Positions 25,703 to 34,483 of a stretch of DNA of 64,000 bases are shown here, in pieces. Origin of the DNA: JAKRSE01 sp943369295 (lineage in GTDB: Bacteria; Armatimonadota; Fimbriimonadia; Fimbriimonadales; Fimbriimonadaceae); contig CALRMU020000001.1 of NCBI GenBank assembly GCA_943369295.1, positions 124,001 through 188,000 on the forward strand, written 5' to 3'. Every line of letters starts with the position of its first letter. The stretch's first letter is position 1. Made by a program: the position numbers and the translations under genes. The notes beneath the pieces are model-generated. The model was not told where the DNA came from. It searched no databases and saw only the letters and a list, made by a program, of their open reading frames with translations.

Positions 25703-26826
25703 GCGGAAGCGATGATCTCAACATTGGCCCTGGGCACGAGCACCTCTTGGCCATTGTCAAGCTTCGCTTGAAGAACTCTTACCTCTGCGCCTGATTCAAC
25801 GGTCATAAGCTGCGATGGCAGCCCCGTCACGTTGCCCAAGCGACCGAAGTAGGGTTCACGAATCACCCGGATCGGCGTTCCGATAGTCAGGTAAGAGGGC
25901 TGATGGGCCGGAGCCGATTCAACTTCACTTCCTTCCTGCGGAACGATGATCTCGGGCCTGATGACACCTGCCCTGATCTGTGTCGCGCCATTCATGCTGG
26001 CGCGGCGACCTTCCAGCGACTTGAGCAGCTTGAAAGTCCGCTCTGCCATGGTCAACTGACCAAATCCTTCGGTGGCCAAGATCGTAGTGTTGATCTCTTC
26101 CTGTCCAGTGATTGCGACTCCGATATCGTAACCAAGGAACTGAATAAGGTCGACGTCTCTGATGGCGCCAACCATAATTCCGGCGACCTTCAGCTCATTG
26201 GCTTTCACCAAGGCTTCCATCGTAACGCCAGAACCTCCGACGAGAATCATGCCTTCGTCGCTGGGAGAAATGTCACTTGCTTCCAGCCGGACTGAGGGAT
26301 CAGCAACAGCAACCCTAATGATGCCGTTTCTTTCTCCTCCCACTCCAAAGATTCCTTGAACCATGCCGCCGCGGGTTTCGATGACGACGCCCTCTTCAGG
26401 CATCACCGTCTTTACCGAGCCGGTCATGTAGGCTCTCATCTCAATCGGATTGGATGGCTCTCGGATTAGCACGTTGCCCGTGATGTCCGAGACTGATTCC
26501 AGCACTCCGCTAAAGTCGCTATAGACTTCAGTTTTGAAGAATCGGCCGAAAATCCCCTTGGTCTCAGCGACTAGCTCGCCCTTTTCAATCTTGTCGCCCA
26601 CTTTGGGGCGAAAGATGGCAAGAGCATCCTTCGGATCCATGCCCGTCTTTTCAGAGAGCTTGATCGTCTGGAGCAGACCTGGAAGCATTGCCCGCGCCAC
26701 GACTGTGTCGTAGCGTACAAGCTCTCCTTCCTTCACCATAACTTCCCCCTTAATGGGAAGCCGCCGCACCTTTTCAACAAGGGTATCGGCGCTGACTGTC
26801 AATCCGGGTGTATAGGCGCTGGCCAA
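25699..26826 (-). CDS. Barrel-sandwich/KOW-motif protein, unknown
   Basis: A 375-residue soluble protein. The N-terminal half shows repeated beta segments similar to lipoyl/RnfC-type barrel-sandwich hybrids (RRLPIKGEVMVKEGELVRYDTVVA, VGDKIEKGELVAE, DFSGVLESVS) but without a lipoyl lysine motif that I trust. A central alpha/beta part (GMILVGGSGVTMEALVKANELKVAGIMVGAI) follows, and the C-terminus (PYFGRLGNVTGLP...ESGAEVRVLQAKLDNGQEVLVPRANVEII) is a KOW-like SH3 barrel. I do not know the function. It is the first gene of an operon with an OmpR-type regulator. Confidence 0.75.
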   Translation of the reverse strand: MASAYTPGLTVSADTLVEKVRRLPIKGEVMVKEGELVRYDTVVARAMLPGLLQTIKLSEKTGMDPKDALAIFRPKVGDKIEKGELVAETKGIFGRFFKTEVYSDFSGVLESVSDITGNVLIREPSNPIEMRAYMTGSVKTVMPEEGVVIETRGGMVQGIFGVGGERNGIIRVAVADPSVRLEASDISPSDEGMILVGGSGVTMEALVKANELKVAGIMVGAIRDVDLIQFLGYDIGVAITGQEEINTTILATEGFGQLTMAERTFKLLKSLEGRRASMNGATQIRAGVIRPEIIVPQEGSEVESAPAHQPSYLTIGTPIRVIREPYFGRLGNVTGLPSQLMTVESGAEVRVLQAKLDNGQEVLVPRANVEIIASA

Positions 26827-27112
26827 CTGGGAAAACCTCCGCGAAGCGGGGCCTAGTTTAGCATGGCAGAGCAGATTTTCAAACAGCCAAGCCCCCAGAA
26901 GGAGCCGCTTGAACTCTATCCGAGGTGAATTAACGAATTGTTAAGAAGAATGTTAATGCCCAGCAATGCTTGTAAATGTCCCTACTGAGGGGTCACTGTC
27001 AGTACAAACACCCTGGCCAGGGGGTAACGACAACTCTTGTCTGCACTCAACTTAATGGGTCTGACACAACCCCTTTAGTCAACTTGACGTAACCTGAAGG
27101 ACAGCGATTTCA

Positions 27113-27997
27113 ATGGCGCGCCCACGACAAAGAGACTTTAGATATCTGCTTGGATATCTGGAACAGGCCTCATCTCCTGTGGTTGATAACCCCACGGAGA
27201 AGGCTTTTGGCTTTGGCTGCCTCGGCGCCTTGGCCTCAACTCCTCTGTGGGGTTTTGCCGCTGTTTCTCTCCTTAGCTGGCCGGGACTCCTTTTAGCTCT
27301 GCCCTTGGGCATTGCCACCGGCGCCGTCCTTGGGGCTTTGGTTAAAAAGAGAACCAAAAAGCTGGACCCTGCCATTGCGGCTCGCTATAAGGGATGGGCT
27401 GATGCGCTGTCCGCATTCAGAGACCTTAAGGGCAAAAAGAAACTGCATTCTTGGGTGGACCCTGTTCTGCTGCAGATTTTAGAGGCGGCGGCTTATCACT
27501 ACGCTCGGGTCACCACGATTCTCGATGGAACAACTTGGCTCACTTCATCGGGAGGCAGGGCTCAGTTAAGAACCCAAGCCAAGCAGGCCGCCGATGAAGC
27601 CATGCTCGACCTTATGGTTCTTGTTCAGCCTTCAATCGGAAAGCCGTTGAAGGAAAAGAAGGACGATATTGAAGGCATTTTCGAGGACCTTTTCGAGCTC
27701 GATATCGCCGAGGCCTTGGGTGGCCTGCAGAGAATGGCGTCGTCCGATTGGCGCGATTACGCTCATCAGTCGCCCCATGCCCAGTCTGTTTTTCCTTCGT
27801 GTCGCGGATTGGCCGAAAGGCTGAAGGCTCTGGCCGATGAACTAGAGCAGATGCCGGCCCCTTCGGACCAAGTCGATCCTGCCACGCTGCCAACCACACA
27901 GTCAGCAGCTTCGCTGGATTACCTGCTGGGTGAGCTTAAGGCAGTGAAGGAAGCCGAACAGGAACTAGGCGAACAGCACATTAACCAAGGCCGCTAA
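27113..27997 (+). CDS. Membrane-anchored protein, unknown
   Basis: A 294-residue protein with two membrane helices near the N-terminus (about residues 32-55 and 57-78: LGALASTPLWGFAAVSLL, LLLALPLGIATGAVLGAL) and a helical cytoplasmic C-terminal part (RYKGWADALSAFRDLKGKKKL, YHYARVTTILDG, LAERLKALADELEQM). No family recognised. It is divergent from the KOW protein across a 286-base gap (26827-27112) that must hold promoters for both; I see no other gene there. Confidence 0.7.
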   Translation: MARPRQRDFRYLLGYLEQASSPVVDNPTEKAFGFGCLGALASTPLWGFAAVSLLSWPGLLLALPLGIATGAVLGALVKKRTKKLDPAIAARYKGWADALSAFRDLKGKKKLHSWVDPVLLQILEAAAYHYARVTTILDGTTWLTSSGGRAQLRTQAKQAADEAMLDLMVLVQPSIGKPLKEKKDDIEGIFEDLFELDIAEALGGLQRMASSDWRDYAHQSPHAQSVFPSCRGLAERLKALADELEQMPAPSDQVDPATLPTTQSAASLDYLLGELKAVKEAEQELGEQHINQGR

Positions 27998-28126
27998 GCC
28001 AGTTTGCAGGACCTGCCCTAAAGATTTTAACAGGCCTTCCAATTATTGCTTGTATAGAACGCTCTGCCAAGAAAGCAGAGCTCACCACGCCTGCAAAGGC
28101 GACAGGGAAAAAGCAATGAGGGTCTG

Positions 28127-28156
28127 GGCGCGCCTATAGAGGGTGCGCCTTTTTTT
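28127..28156 (+). terminator. Intrinsic terminator upstream of fabI
   Basis: GGCGCGCC (28127-28134) pairs with GGTGCGCC (28142-28149) around TATAGAG, followed by seven T. It lies 130 bases after the preceding gene and 78 before fabI. A second hairpin (CTCTGC / GCAGAG, 28061-28080) stands upstream, so the 28000-28156 segment could be a 3' UTR, a small RNA or an attenuating leader. Confidence 0.85.
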
Positions 28157-28233
28157 GCCTAAAGCTGCCTCTCTTTTGCCAGTCTGGCCCTCAGCCCCCC
28201 TTTGTAACTGCCATTCTGAGCCAGAATCTATAA

Positions 28234-28998
28234 ATGCTTTTGGAAGGCAAAAAGGGCTTGGTCGTGGGTGTGACCAATAAGAACTCAATTGGCTGGGCTG
28301 TGGCCGAACTGGCTGCTCAGCACGGAGCTCAGGTTGGCATCACTGCCCAGAACGAGCGCCTTCTGCCGAAGGTTGCCGAACTGGTTGAGGGCAAGGACAA
28401 TATGCATGTCCACCAGCTCGACTTTTCGTACGACGACCAGCTTGATGCCTTTGCCAAGATGGTTGAAGAAACCTACGGCAAGATCGACTTTCTTGTCCAC
28501 AGCGCTGCCTTCGCCCCGCGTGAGGCCCTGGAAGGCAGGTTTATCGATACCAGCCGCGAAGCCTTTGGCATCGCGATGGATGTCAGCGCTTTTAGCCTGG
28601 TGGCTCTATGTAACAAGCTTGAGCCCCTGTTTAACGAGGATTCCAGCGTTGTGACCATGAGCTATCTGGGCAGCACCCGAGCCGCAGGCAACTACAACGT
28701 GATGGGCGTTGCCAAAGCTGCTTTGGAATCCTGCATTCGCTACCTTGCCGTCGATCTTGGTCCTAAGGGAATCAGAGTCAACACAGTCAGCCCAGGCCCC
28801 ATTAACACCGTGGCAGCCCGCGGAGTCAAGGGCCTTATTGGCATGATTGATTACGTTCACGACCGCGCTCCCCTTAAGCGCCCCTATGGTCAGGATGAAA
28901 CGGCCGCGACGACGGTCTATCTTCTCAGCGATCTGAGCAAGGGCGTCACAGGTCAGATCATTTTTGTTGATTCTGGCTTCAACTTCGCCGCCATTTAA
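28234..28998 (+). CDS. fabI: Enoyl-[acyl-carrier-protein] reductase FabI
   Basis: A 254-residue short-chain dehydrogenase of the FabI type, catalysing the last NADH-dependent reduction of each fatty-acid elongation round. The cofactor segment GVTNKNSIGWAVAELAAQHGAQV replaces the normal GxxxGxG, as in FabI. The catalytic pair is Y154...K161 in YNVMGVAKAALE, and SYLGSTRAAGNYN is the FabI substrate-loop pattern. Length matches the family (about 255). It follows a strong terminator, so it must have its own promoter or be read through. A FabH-like synthase is encoded at 41506-42534. Confidence 0.95.
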   Translation: MLLEGKKGLVVGVTNKNSIGWAVAELAAQHGAQVGITAQNERLLPKVAELVEGKDNMHVHQLDFSYDDQLDAFAKMVEETYGKIDFLVHSAAFAPREALEGRFIDTSREAFGIAMDVSAFSLVALCNKLEPLFNEDSSVVTMSYLGSTRAAGNYNVMGVAKAALESCIRYLAVDLGPKGIRVNTVSPGPINTVAARGVKGLIGMIDYVHDRAPLKRPYGQDETAATTVYLLSDLSKGVTGQIIFVDSGFNFAAI

Positions 28999-29051
28999 GG
29001 CTGCATTGGCTTGGTTTACTGCCTGGGGTTAGCCTGCAGTAAACTAAGCCT

Positions 29052-29573
29052 ATGCCGCGGCCAGAAGATTACGAAGCTCTGGCTCCATTTTCAATGGAGG
29101 AGCTTGTCTCGGCTGTGAACTCCATTTTTCGAGATCGGCCCGTCTTGGCTGTTCAGTCTCGGACCGTCCGCTACTACGTTTCTAGCGGCCTCCTGCCCCC
29201 ACCCAGCGGAGGACCCAAGTTTGCCCGCTACACCATGGAGCATCTGCGCCGCATTATTGCCGTGCGCCAATGGCTGGACCAAGGGATAAGCCTTGAGGAA
29301 TCGGCCCAAAAAATCACTGCTGGCGACCATCTTGCTCCCTTTGAAGAGCTGATGACTCCCATGGTTCATGTGCCCCAGATGAAGTCGGAATCGAGGCGCA
29401 GCCAGTCTAGAGAGGTGAATGCCCCTAGAATGAGAAATGAACCTCATGGTGAAGTGGTGAGGCGCGTGAGACTGACTCCTAACTCCGTGCTTGAAGTCTC
29501 GGGAGACTCTGATCTCTACCGAGAGCTAGACCGGGCAGCTGAAGCGATCCGTCGTCTGCAGGCTGACCTGTAA
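29052..29573 (+). CDS. MerR-like transcriptional regulator
   Basis: A 173-residue protein with a MerR-type winged helix: AVQSRTVRYYVSSGLLPPPSG (about residues 34-54), RYTMEHLRRIIAVRQWLDQGISLEESAQKI (about 59-88). The helix-turn-helix is preceded by a 30-residue extension, so it is set further in than in classical MerR. The C-terminal half is low in complexity, with a possible charged linker and a final helix (LYRELDRAAEAIRRLQADL), and no metal-binding cysteines. The effector is unknown. It is 53 bases from fabI on the same strand. Confidence 0.75.
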   Translation: MPRPEDYEALAPFSMEELVSAVNSIFRDRPVLAVQSRTVRYYVSSGLLPPPSGGPKFARYTMEHLRRIIAVRQWLDQGISLEESAQKITAGDHLAPFEELMTPMVHVPQMKSESRRSQSREVNAPRMRNEPHGEVVRRVRLTPNSVLEVSGDSDLYRELDRAAEAIRRLQADL

Positions 29574-29619
29574 GGCGAACGCATGCCTCAGCCCTCCTCG
29601 AAGGTATTGTTTCTTTCTT

Positions 29620-30180
29620 ATGCTCTCCGCAGTTTTGATCGTTCTCGGCCAGCCAGCCCAGTCCCCTGCCGCTGAAGCTGAAAAGCTTGTTGCTTCAGCC
29701 CGAGCGCTTCTTGAAAACAGCGTCCAGCCCACCACTTGGGTGATGAAGAAATCGGGCCGGTGGTCGAAGATGAAGAACGAAAACGCTCATCTCACCAAGG
29801 AAGGAATGTGGGACGACAAGGTCTCTTTGGTTGTCAGCGTTACCCACGCCAAAAAGCAGTTTATCGTTGTCGGAGAAACTGCCGGAAGCAGCTCTGGAGA
29901 CGTTTTTGATTTCACCCAGTCTTACTACTGGCCAGATGGAAAGCTCGCCTGCGTTGAGTACCGCGCCGCGAGAATCGACTACGGCGGACAGACCTTGACT
30001 CGCTGGTTTGATCGATCCGGCAAGCCTGTAAAGAGGGTTGAAGCCGCATTGGATGGTGAGAGTCAGGTGACCACGGCTCCGGAGGCGGTAAAGATTTCGA
30101 AGGAGTTTGCTCTCGGCGCCCGTCCCTTTGTCACCACCTACGCCAAGCAGCCTTTCGCTAAGCTGGCTCCAGTGAAGTAG
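29620..30180 (+). CDS. Exported protein, unknown
   Basis: A 186-residue protein starting with a short hydrophobic segment (MLSAVLIVLGQPAQSPAA) that may be a signal peptide. The mature part is beta-rich (DKVSLVVSVTHAKKQFIVVGETAG, DFTQSYYWPDGKLACVEYRAARIDYGGQTLTRWFDRSGKPVKRV). No domain recognised. It is followed by an inverted repeat facing the convergent GH78 gene. Confidence 0.65.
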   Translation: MLSAVLIVLGQPAQSPAAEAEKLVASARALLENSVQPTTWVMKKSGRWSKMKNENAHLTKEGMWDDKVSLVVSVTHAKKQFIVVGETAGSSSGDVFDFTQSYYWPDGKLACVEYRAARIDYGGQTLTRWFDRSGKPVKRVEAALDGESQVTTAPEAVKISKEFALGARPFVTTYAKQPFAKLAPVK

Positions 30181-30195
30181 GAGAGTCTTCAGGGA

Positions 30196-30230
30196 GGGGG
30201 AATGAGGAATTCCTCCTCCCTCATTCCCCC
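30196..30230. terminator. Hairpin between convergent genes
   Basis: GGGGGAATGAG (30196-30206) pairs with CTCATTCCCCC (30220-30230), with further partial pairing inside. Located between the stop of the exported protein and the stop of the GH78-like gene; TTAA follows but no long U-tract. Confidence 0.55.
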
Positions 30231-32432
30231 TTAACCCTCGACGACCTTTCCCGGCTCCAATTCTCTCACCCGACCCTTCCACTCGAGAACAAAAGGCACC
30301 GGGCAGTCGACGGTGAGGCGACCCCCATCGAGCACGACAGTGATATCGCCCTTAGGGTGGGGAACTGTGGCAGAGAAGCTGGTCAGACGGCCAGGCGAGG
30401 GGGCAATGCGCGCCTTGCTCCAGCCTTGGGCGATGCTGGTGACTCCAGCCGTTCTCTGCAGCCAGCCCAAAGTAAGGTGAGCCGACCAGGCGTGGCAGTC
30501 GCTGCGAGTGGGATCGTAGGTTTCGCTGAAGGTGCTTAGGTCAATGGCGATCATCTCTCGCCAAGGGGCAATCAGCTCTTCGTATTCTGCATTCGGCTGA
30601 GCCTGGTGCAGATACCAAGAGTAATAAGGCGTGGCTTTGCAGATGTTTGCTGGCAGACTGGCGGGCCAAGGATCAATCGGGCTTCCTATCTCCTTTTGAA
30701 CCATTCTTCGAAGGGCTAAACTGTGTTCTGCCGGCGGAGCATTAGGGTCCCAATCGGGATGAAAGACTCTGCCATCTTTCTCTTGGAATTCATCCAAAAG
30801 AATCCCGAAATGAGACAGAGATGTCCCAGGCTTTTTGATCTTTTCTAAAACAATCTCCGTCCACAAAAGGTGTAAAAGCTGGACTGTCCCAGCGACACCT
30901 CCCGGGTTGACGCCGGCTGGCCAGGAATCCACCCAGTCCGAAAAAGCCCAGTAGATGTTCTCTCTGCCTTCACTGGCGGCCTTTTTCCACCACATCATGA
31001 TACGATCTGCCTGTTTCAGCCATGCCGGATCAAGGGGTTCTTGGTCATAGAGGTAAGAATCATAAAGCATATGAATCCACCAAAGGCTGAAGCCAGGAAT
31101 GACTTGATTTACTCGTGATGGGTATCGGCTTTGAAGCAGCCCGCTATGGATCTCTGACCAGGCAAAGGCCTTGATCGCCTGTCTCTGCAGTCTTCTGTCT
31201 CGGCTGAAGTATCTCCCAATTTGAGCCTGAATTCTTGTATCCCCTGTGTACTGAAGCTGTTCGTAGTAGGGGCAGTCGAAGTAGTTTTCTCCGGCACAGC
31301 GTCTGGCCGTTCTTAAAGCTACTTCCCACAATTTGGGGTGGTCTGACTCAGAGCTTTTCCACTTGGCCTCATCGTTTAGCGGATAGCCCGTTTCCATAAC
31401 ATCAAAGGCTTCGATTGTGCAGTCAGCCTTGGCCTTAATCAGAACATATCTAAAACATCGCCACCATAGAGGTTCAAAGGTGGAAGTTGAATCATTAAGA
31501 ATCACAACATCGTTGATCCCGACAAACTCCTTGCCTTTTGTTATTCCTCTGTGACCCTTGTTATTGTTTCCTTCTCCAAACAAGGCTTCGGCGTAATAGA
31601 TCTCCACCTCGCCGCCCTTGGTTCCTTTAAGCTTTACTTTAGGATAACAGTTAAGAAGTTCAGAGAAATCGAGCAGAATCTCTTCACCTGCTTTCAGGCT
31701 TCCTCCCATAAAGAGCGACCTGTCATCAGTACTTCGGTTGACGGCAAAAGGCACCGATTCCCGCCTCTTGTAAAGCATAGGAGCAATGCTGCGAGGAACC
31801 ATCCACCAGGGCATGTCGCCCACTCCGGATGTCTCTACCTTTCCTGGCCCCAGGGTGACTGGACCCTTCACTTTGGAGTTATCTTTGCGGCCTGGCCATA
31901 CCGATTCAATCTTCTGCCAGTCACCTTCAAGCCGACCCACAGTTTCCCAGCTCGAAATCAGGCTGCCATCAATGTTTTCACCTGGCCCGACCACCAGATA
32001 TGTTGGCCGCATAGCATCAAGATTGAATTCGAACTCGTAGCCAGGGACCTTGAGGCATTCCCATCCAGATGGAGTCGAAACCCCTTCACCTTCCAGGATA
32101 AAGGCGGTCTGAAAGGTCATTTGCGCCATAGGGGCGGCGTGGCCAAAGCTCCAGACGACAGCATGAATCAGGTTCTCGCCCGGGGTCAGGTAGGGAGCGA
32201 TATCCAGTTCATCAAAAAACCAATGCCGAAGATCGCTGCGAGCCGGGCCGTGGGCGGCCAGCTTTCCGTTGATGTAAAGCCGAAACCTCTGGTCTGCCGA
32301 AACCTTGATGGGCAGCTTATCCGGAACTGTCGCCAGGTCAAGAAATCGTCGGAAGACAAAGGCTCCGACATCTTCTTGGGGGCTTCGACGGGGTGCGACC
32401 CACTGTGCAGACCAAAATCCCGGCTCGGGCAT
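30231..32432 (-). CDS. Alpha-L-rhamnosidase-like glycoside hydrolase (GH78)
   Basis: A 733-residue protein with the bacterial rhamnosidase layout: an N-terminal beta domain with carbohydrate-binding character (FVFRRFLDLATVPDKLPIKVSADQRFRLYINGKLAAHGPAR), then an (alpha/alpha)6 barrel around residues 340-660 with ENYFDCPYYEQLQYTGDTRIQAQIGRYF, corresponding to the GH78 segment holding catalytic acid residues, and a C-terminal beta-sandwich. It probably removes terminal rhamnose or a related sugar. There is no clear signal peptide. It is the last gene of a minus-strand run with Nif3-like, nuclease and FAD oxidoreductase genes. Confidence 0.8.
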   Translation of the reverse strand: MPEPGFWSAQWVAPRRSPQEDVGAFVFRRFLDLATVPDKLPIKVSADQRFRLYINGKLAAHGPARSDLRHWFFDELDIAPYLTPGENLIHAVVWSFGHAAPMAQMTFQTAFILEGEGVSTPSGWECLKVPGYEFEFNLDAMRPTYLVVGPGENIDGSLISSWETVGRLEGDWQKIESVWPGRKDNSKVKGPVTLGPGKVETSGVGDMPWWMVPRSIAPMLYKRRESVPFAVNRSTDDRSLFMGGSLKAGEEILLDFSELLNCYPKVKLKGTKGGEVEIYYAEALFGEGNNNKGHRGITKGKEFVGINDVVILNDSTSTFEPLWWRCFRYVLIKAKADCTIEAFDVMETGYPLNDEAKWKSSESDHPKLWEVALRTARRCAGENYFDCPYYEQLQYTGDTRIQAQIGRYFSRDRRLQRQAIKAFAWSEIHSGLLQSRYPSRVNQVIPGFSLWWIHMLYDSYLYDQEPLDPAWLKQADRIMMWWKKAASEGRENIYWAFSDWVDSWPAGVNPGGVAGTVQLLHLLWTEIVLEKIKKPGTSLSHFGILLDEFQEKDGRVFHPDWDPNAPPAEHSLALRRMVQKEIGSPIDPWPASLPANICKATPYYSWYLHQAQPNAEYEELIAPWREMIAIDLSTFSETYDPTRSDCHAWSAHLTLGWLQRTAGVTSIAQGWSKARIAPSPGRLTSFSATVPHPKGDITVVLDGGRLTVDCPVPFVLEWKGRVRELEPGKVVEG

Positions 32433-32471
32433 GAATCTACTTTAGCTCACTGGCGCAGGCCAGTGTCGTCG

Positions 32472-33263
32472 TTAATCAGCCTTGATTTCAAGGTAGCTGC
32501 AGCCCTGGTCAATCACCGAGACCTCTACTCCAGGAAGGAACGAACGCAGCTCATCAGCCAGAGAATCCATAGCTATCGCTTCGGCGACTCCATGGTTCAC
32601 AACCGCTACGGGATGGCCTGTGTCTCTGGCCCACTCCCCGTCAATCCAGGCCCTTACGATGTCATCCACGCTCACGGCCAATTCAGCTCCAAGAGCAAAG
32701 AGCTCGTGAGGATTGGAGCAGCAGCCAGTTCCCGTTCCGACTTTGGTGATCACCCTATCTGGATCTCCGTAAAACCCCCAAGTGGACTGCCCCTTTGTCC
32801 TTGTCTTCGAAGCAAAGTTCTGTACAAGCTGGTGGGCTGAAGTGGGCGGAATCTGATAGACCCTTAGGTATGTGGTGGAAGCAACCAGGTCACTGAGACC
32901 AAGAAACACCCCCCAACAGTCAGGGACTCCTTTGTCCGGCACGGCATCCCACACGTCGTGACAGCGAAGAATGGTGATCCCTGTCTCATCCAAGAGCTGC
33001 TTCTTGGTTCTGGCAGCTTCTTTATAGTTTTCACCTGTCTTGTTATCTATTTCTCGGTGATCGTAAAAGGTGGGCTCGTGAGCGACAATAACATTCGCCC
33101 CTCGCCTGTGGGCTTCAACGATTGTCTCCGAGAAGGGCATCCAACAGACAGCGACCTTGGCGATCTCTTGGTCTGGGCCGTGGATGATCTGGTCGACCGT
33201 AGTTTCTCGGTTCAGATTTGGGTGCAGGCTCCAAAGGTAGTCGCGGAGGTCAGAGACTTTCAT
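32472..33263 (-). CDS. Nif3-like (NGG1-interacting factor 3) family protein
   Basis: A 263-residue protein of the Nif3/YbgI dinuclear metal family: VIVAHEPTFYDH (about 60-71) and NHGVAEAIAM (about 220-229) hold metal-ligand histidines and acids, and KVAVCWMPFSETIVEAHRRGANV is the family N-terminal segment. Function in bacteria is unclear; hydrolase activity on cofactor-like substrates is suspected. The ATG at 33263 directly adjoins the stop of the nuclease gene (33265-33267). An earlier in-frame start would overlap it. A 429-residue plus-strand ORF through this region is a shadow. Confidence 0.75.
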   Translation of the reverse strand: MKVSDLRDYLWSLHPNLNRETTVDQIIHGPDQEIAKVAVCWMPFSETIVEAHRRGANVIVAHEPTFYDHREIDNKTGENYKEAARTKKQLLDETGITILRCHDVWDAVPDKGVPDCWGVFLGLSDLVASTTYLRVYQIPPTSAHQLVQNFASKTRTKGQSTWGFYGDPDRVITKVGTGTGCCSNPHELFALGAELAVSVDDIVRAWIDGEWARDTGHPVAVVNHGVAEAIAMDSLADELRSFLPGVEVSVIDQGCSYLEIKAD

Positions 33264-33264
33264 G

Positions 33265-34467
33265 CTATGGCCTGTCGGCATCATCAAAGCCAAGATCTGC
33301 CACTGCAGATCTCAGAACCTCTTCACAGAGCTGCAATCTTCCAGAGCAGAACTCATTGAGCATGGCTCGGAGATCATTGACCCACGATTCTTCGTCATCT
33401 TGCTCTCTATCGAGGGATTTGCCAAGAGGAACTTGCATGATATTTGTGTATGCAGGAGTCAGCTTTTTGGGTTTCCTGAAAAGAATTGGATGCTTCGAGC
33501 ATTCCGTGTAAATCGCCTCTCGAATTCTTTGGTCACCGGGGAAGATATAGCCGTAAAGAGTAATTTTTCCCTTTCTCTCGATGAAGTCAAACTTAATGAT
33601 GGGCTGATCTAGTTCACCCTTGGGAAGCCAAACATTCCACTGTGAGGGCCATGCACGATTTGTTGTTGTAGTCCAGCCGAAATCCTCAAGAATGCCAAAG
33701 ACGATTGTTCTTTGGTAATTGCCAGGGCTGGTCATTTTTGCAGTCAAGATGTCAAGCGCCCTTTTATGCTTTAGAATGATCTGATTGCAAAGTTTATCGA
33801 GTTCGGAATCTGTCACTATATACCTTTTAATTAGTTTGCAGTAATGAGTAATCGCCACTTGGACTTCACTGCCAATGGTTGTTTTTCCAGATGAAAGATG
33901 AGAATCAAGTATCGAAACAACCGCCTCGTAACTTATTGGGTTGAAATCCTCAAGGCTGGGTTCAACGCCCTCTGGGCTTAGGAAGACAGGCACTTTTCGA
34001 TACTCAGGATAGAGTGTTTGAGCTGTCTGCATGTATCGATTTAGCTGATCAGAGTGTTCAGATGTCCCGACTTTGTTCTCGATGACAACTGCCAATTTGT
34101 TGGTTTCGCTAACAATGAGAATATCTATGTTGTGATGTTCTCGAAGGACTATAACATCATAGAGATCCATTAACTCAATGTCTAATCTATTGACAGTGGA
34201 TTCTGTTCGAGCTTCGCTGTGAACAGCCTTCTGAAGAAACCGTGTGAGAAACTTATCTCCAAAACCATGCTGACCCCTTGGGTCAAGCAGGAAAGCCAAA
34301 AAGGTCGAATGTCTTATCTCTTGGCGCGACATTCCGATGGCGTCAAAGATGTTGAATTCGCTGAGGATGTCTTCCAGGTCGTCTAGCTCTTTATTTTCAA
34401 CACAGAAGGCAGTAAGAGCTTCTAGATCGCCAGGCTTATATGCAGAAGAGGAGTCAGCTTCGGTCAC
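33265..34467 (-). CDS. PD-(D/E)XK nuclease family protein
   Basis: A 400-residue protein with the PD-(D/E)XK signature of standalone nucleases related to the PDDEXK_4 group: HSTFLAFLLDPRGQHGFGDKFLTRFL, then NIDILIVSETNKLAVVIENKVGTSEHSDQLNRYM, with D, E and K of the active site in DILI and VIENK. The C-terminal part (about 250-400) has no recognised domain. The likely start is GTG at 34467, 17 bases from the FAD gene. AT-richer than its neighbours and unrelated in apparent function, so it looks acquired; such nucleases often occur in defence settings, but no methylase or helicase is adjacent. Confidence 0.8.
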   Translation of the reverse strand: MTEADSSSAYKPGDLEALTAFCVENKELDDLEDILSEFNIFDAIGMSRQEIRHSTFLAFLLDPRGQHGFGDKFLTRFLQKAVHSEARTESTVNRLDIELMDLYDVIVLREHHNIDILIVSETNKLAVVIENKVGTSEHSDQLNRYMQTAQTLYPEYRKVPVFLSPEGVEPSLEDFNPISYEAVVSILDSHLSSGKTTIGSEVQVAITHYCKLIKRYIVTDSELDKLCNQIILKHKRALDILTAKMTSPGNYQRTIVFGILEDFGWTTTTNRAWPSQWNVWLPKGELDQPIIKFDFIERKGKITLYGYIFPGDQRIREAIYTECSKHPILFRKPKKLTPAYTNIMQVPLGKSLDREQDDEESWVNDLRAMLNEFCSGRLQLCEEVLRSAVADLGFDDADRP

Positions 34468-34483
34468 GAAATGAACCCCAACA

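Noticed and set aside
28000..28156. Known RNA such as SRP RNA, 6S RNA or a c-di-GMP riboswitch
   Set aside because: I compared remembered consensus features and found no match; only generic hairpins and a terminator are seen.
31551..32840. Long plus-strand ORF (429 codons) opposite the GH78 and Nif3 genes
   Set aside because: It lies antisense to two genes with clear family motifs and has no protein-like motif of its own; it is a shadow of codon bias.
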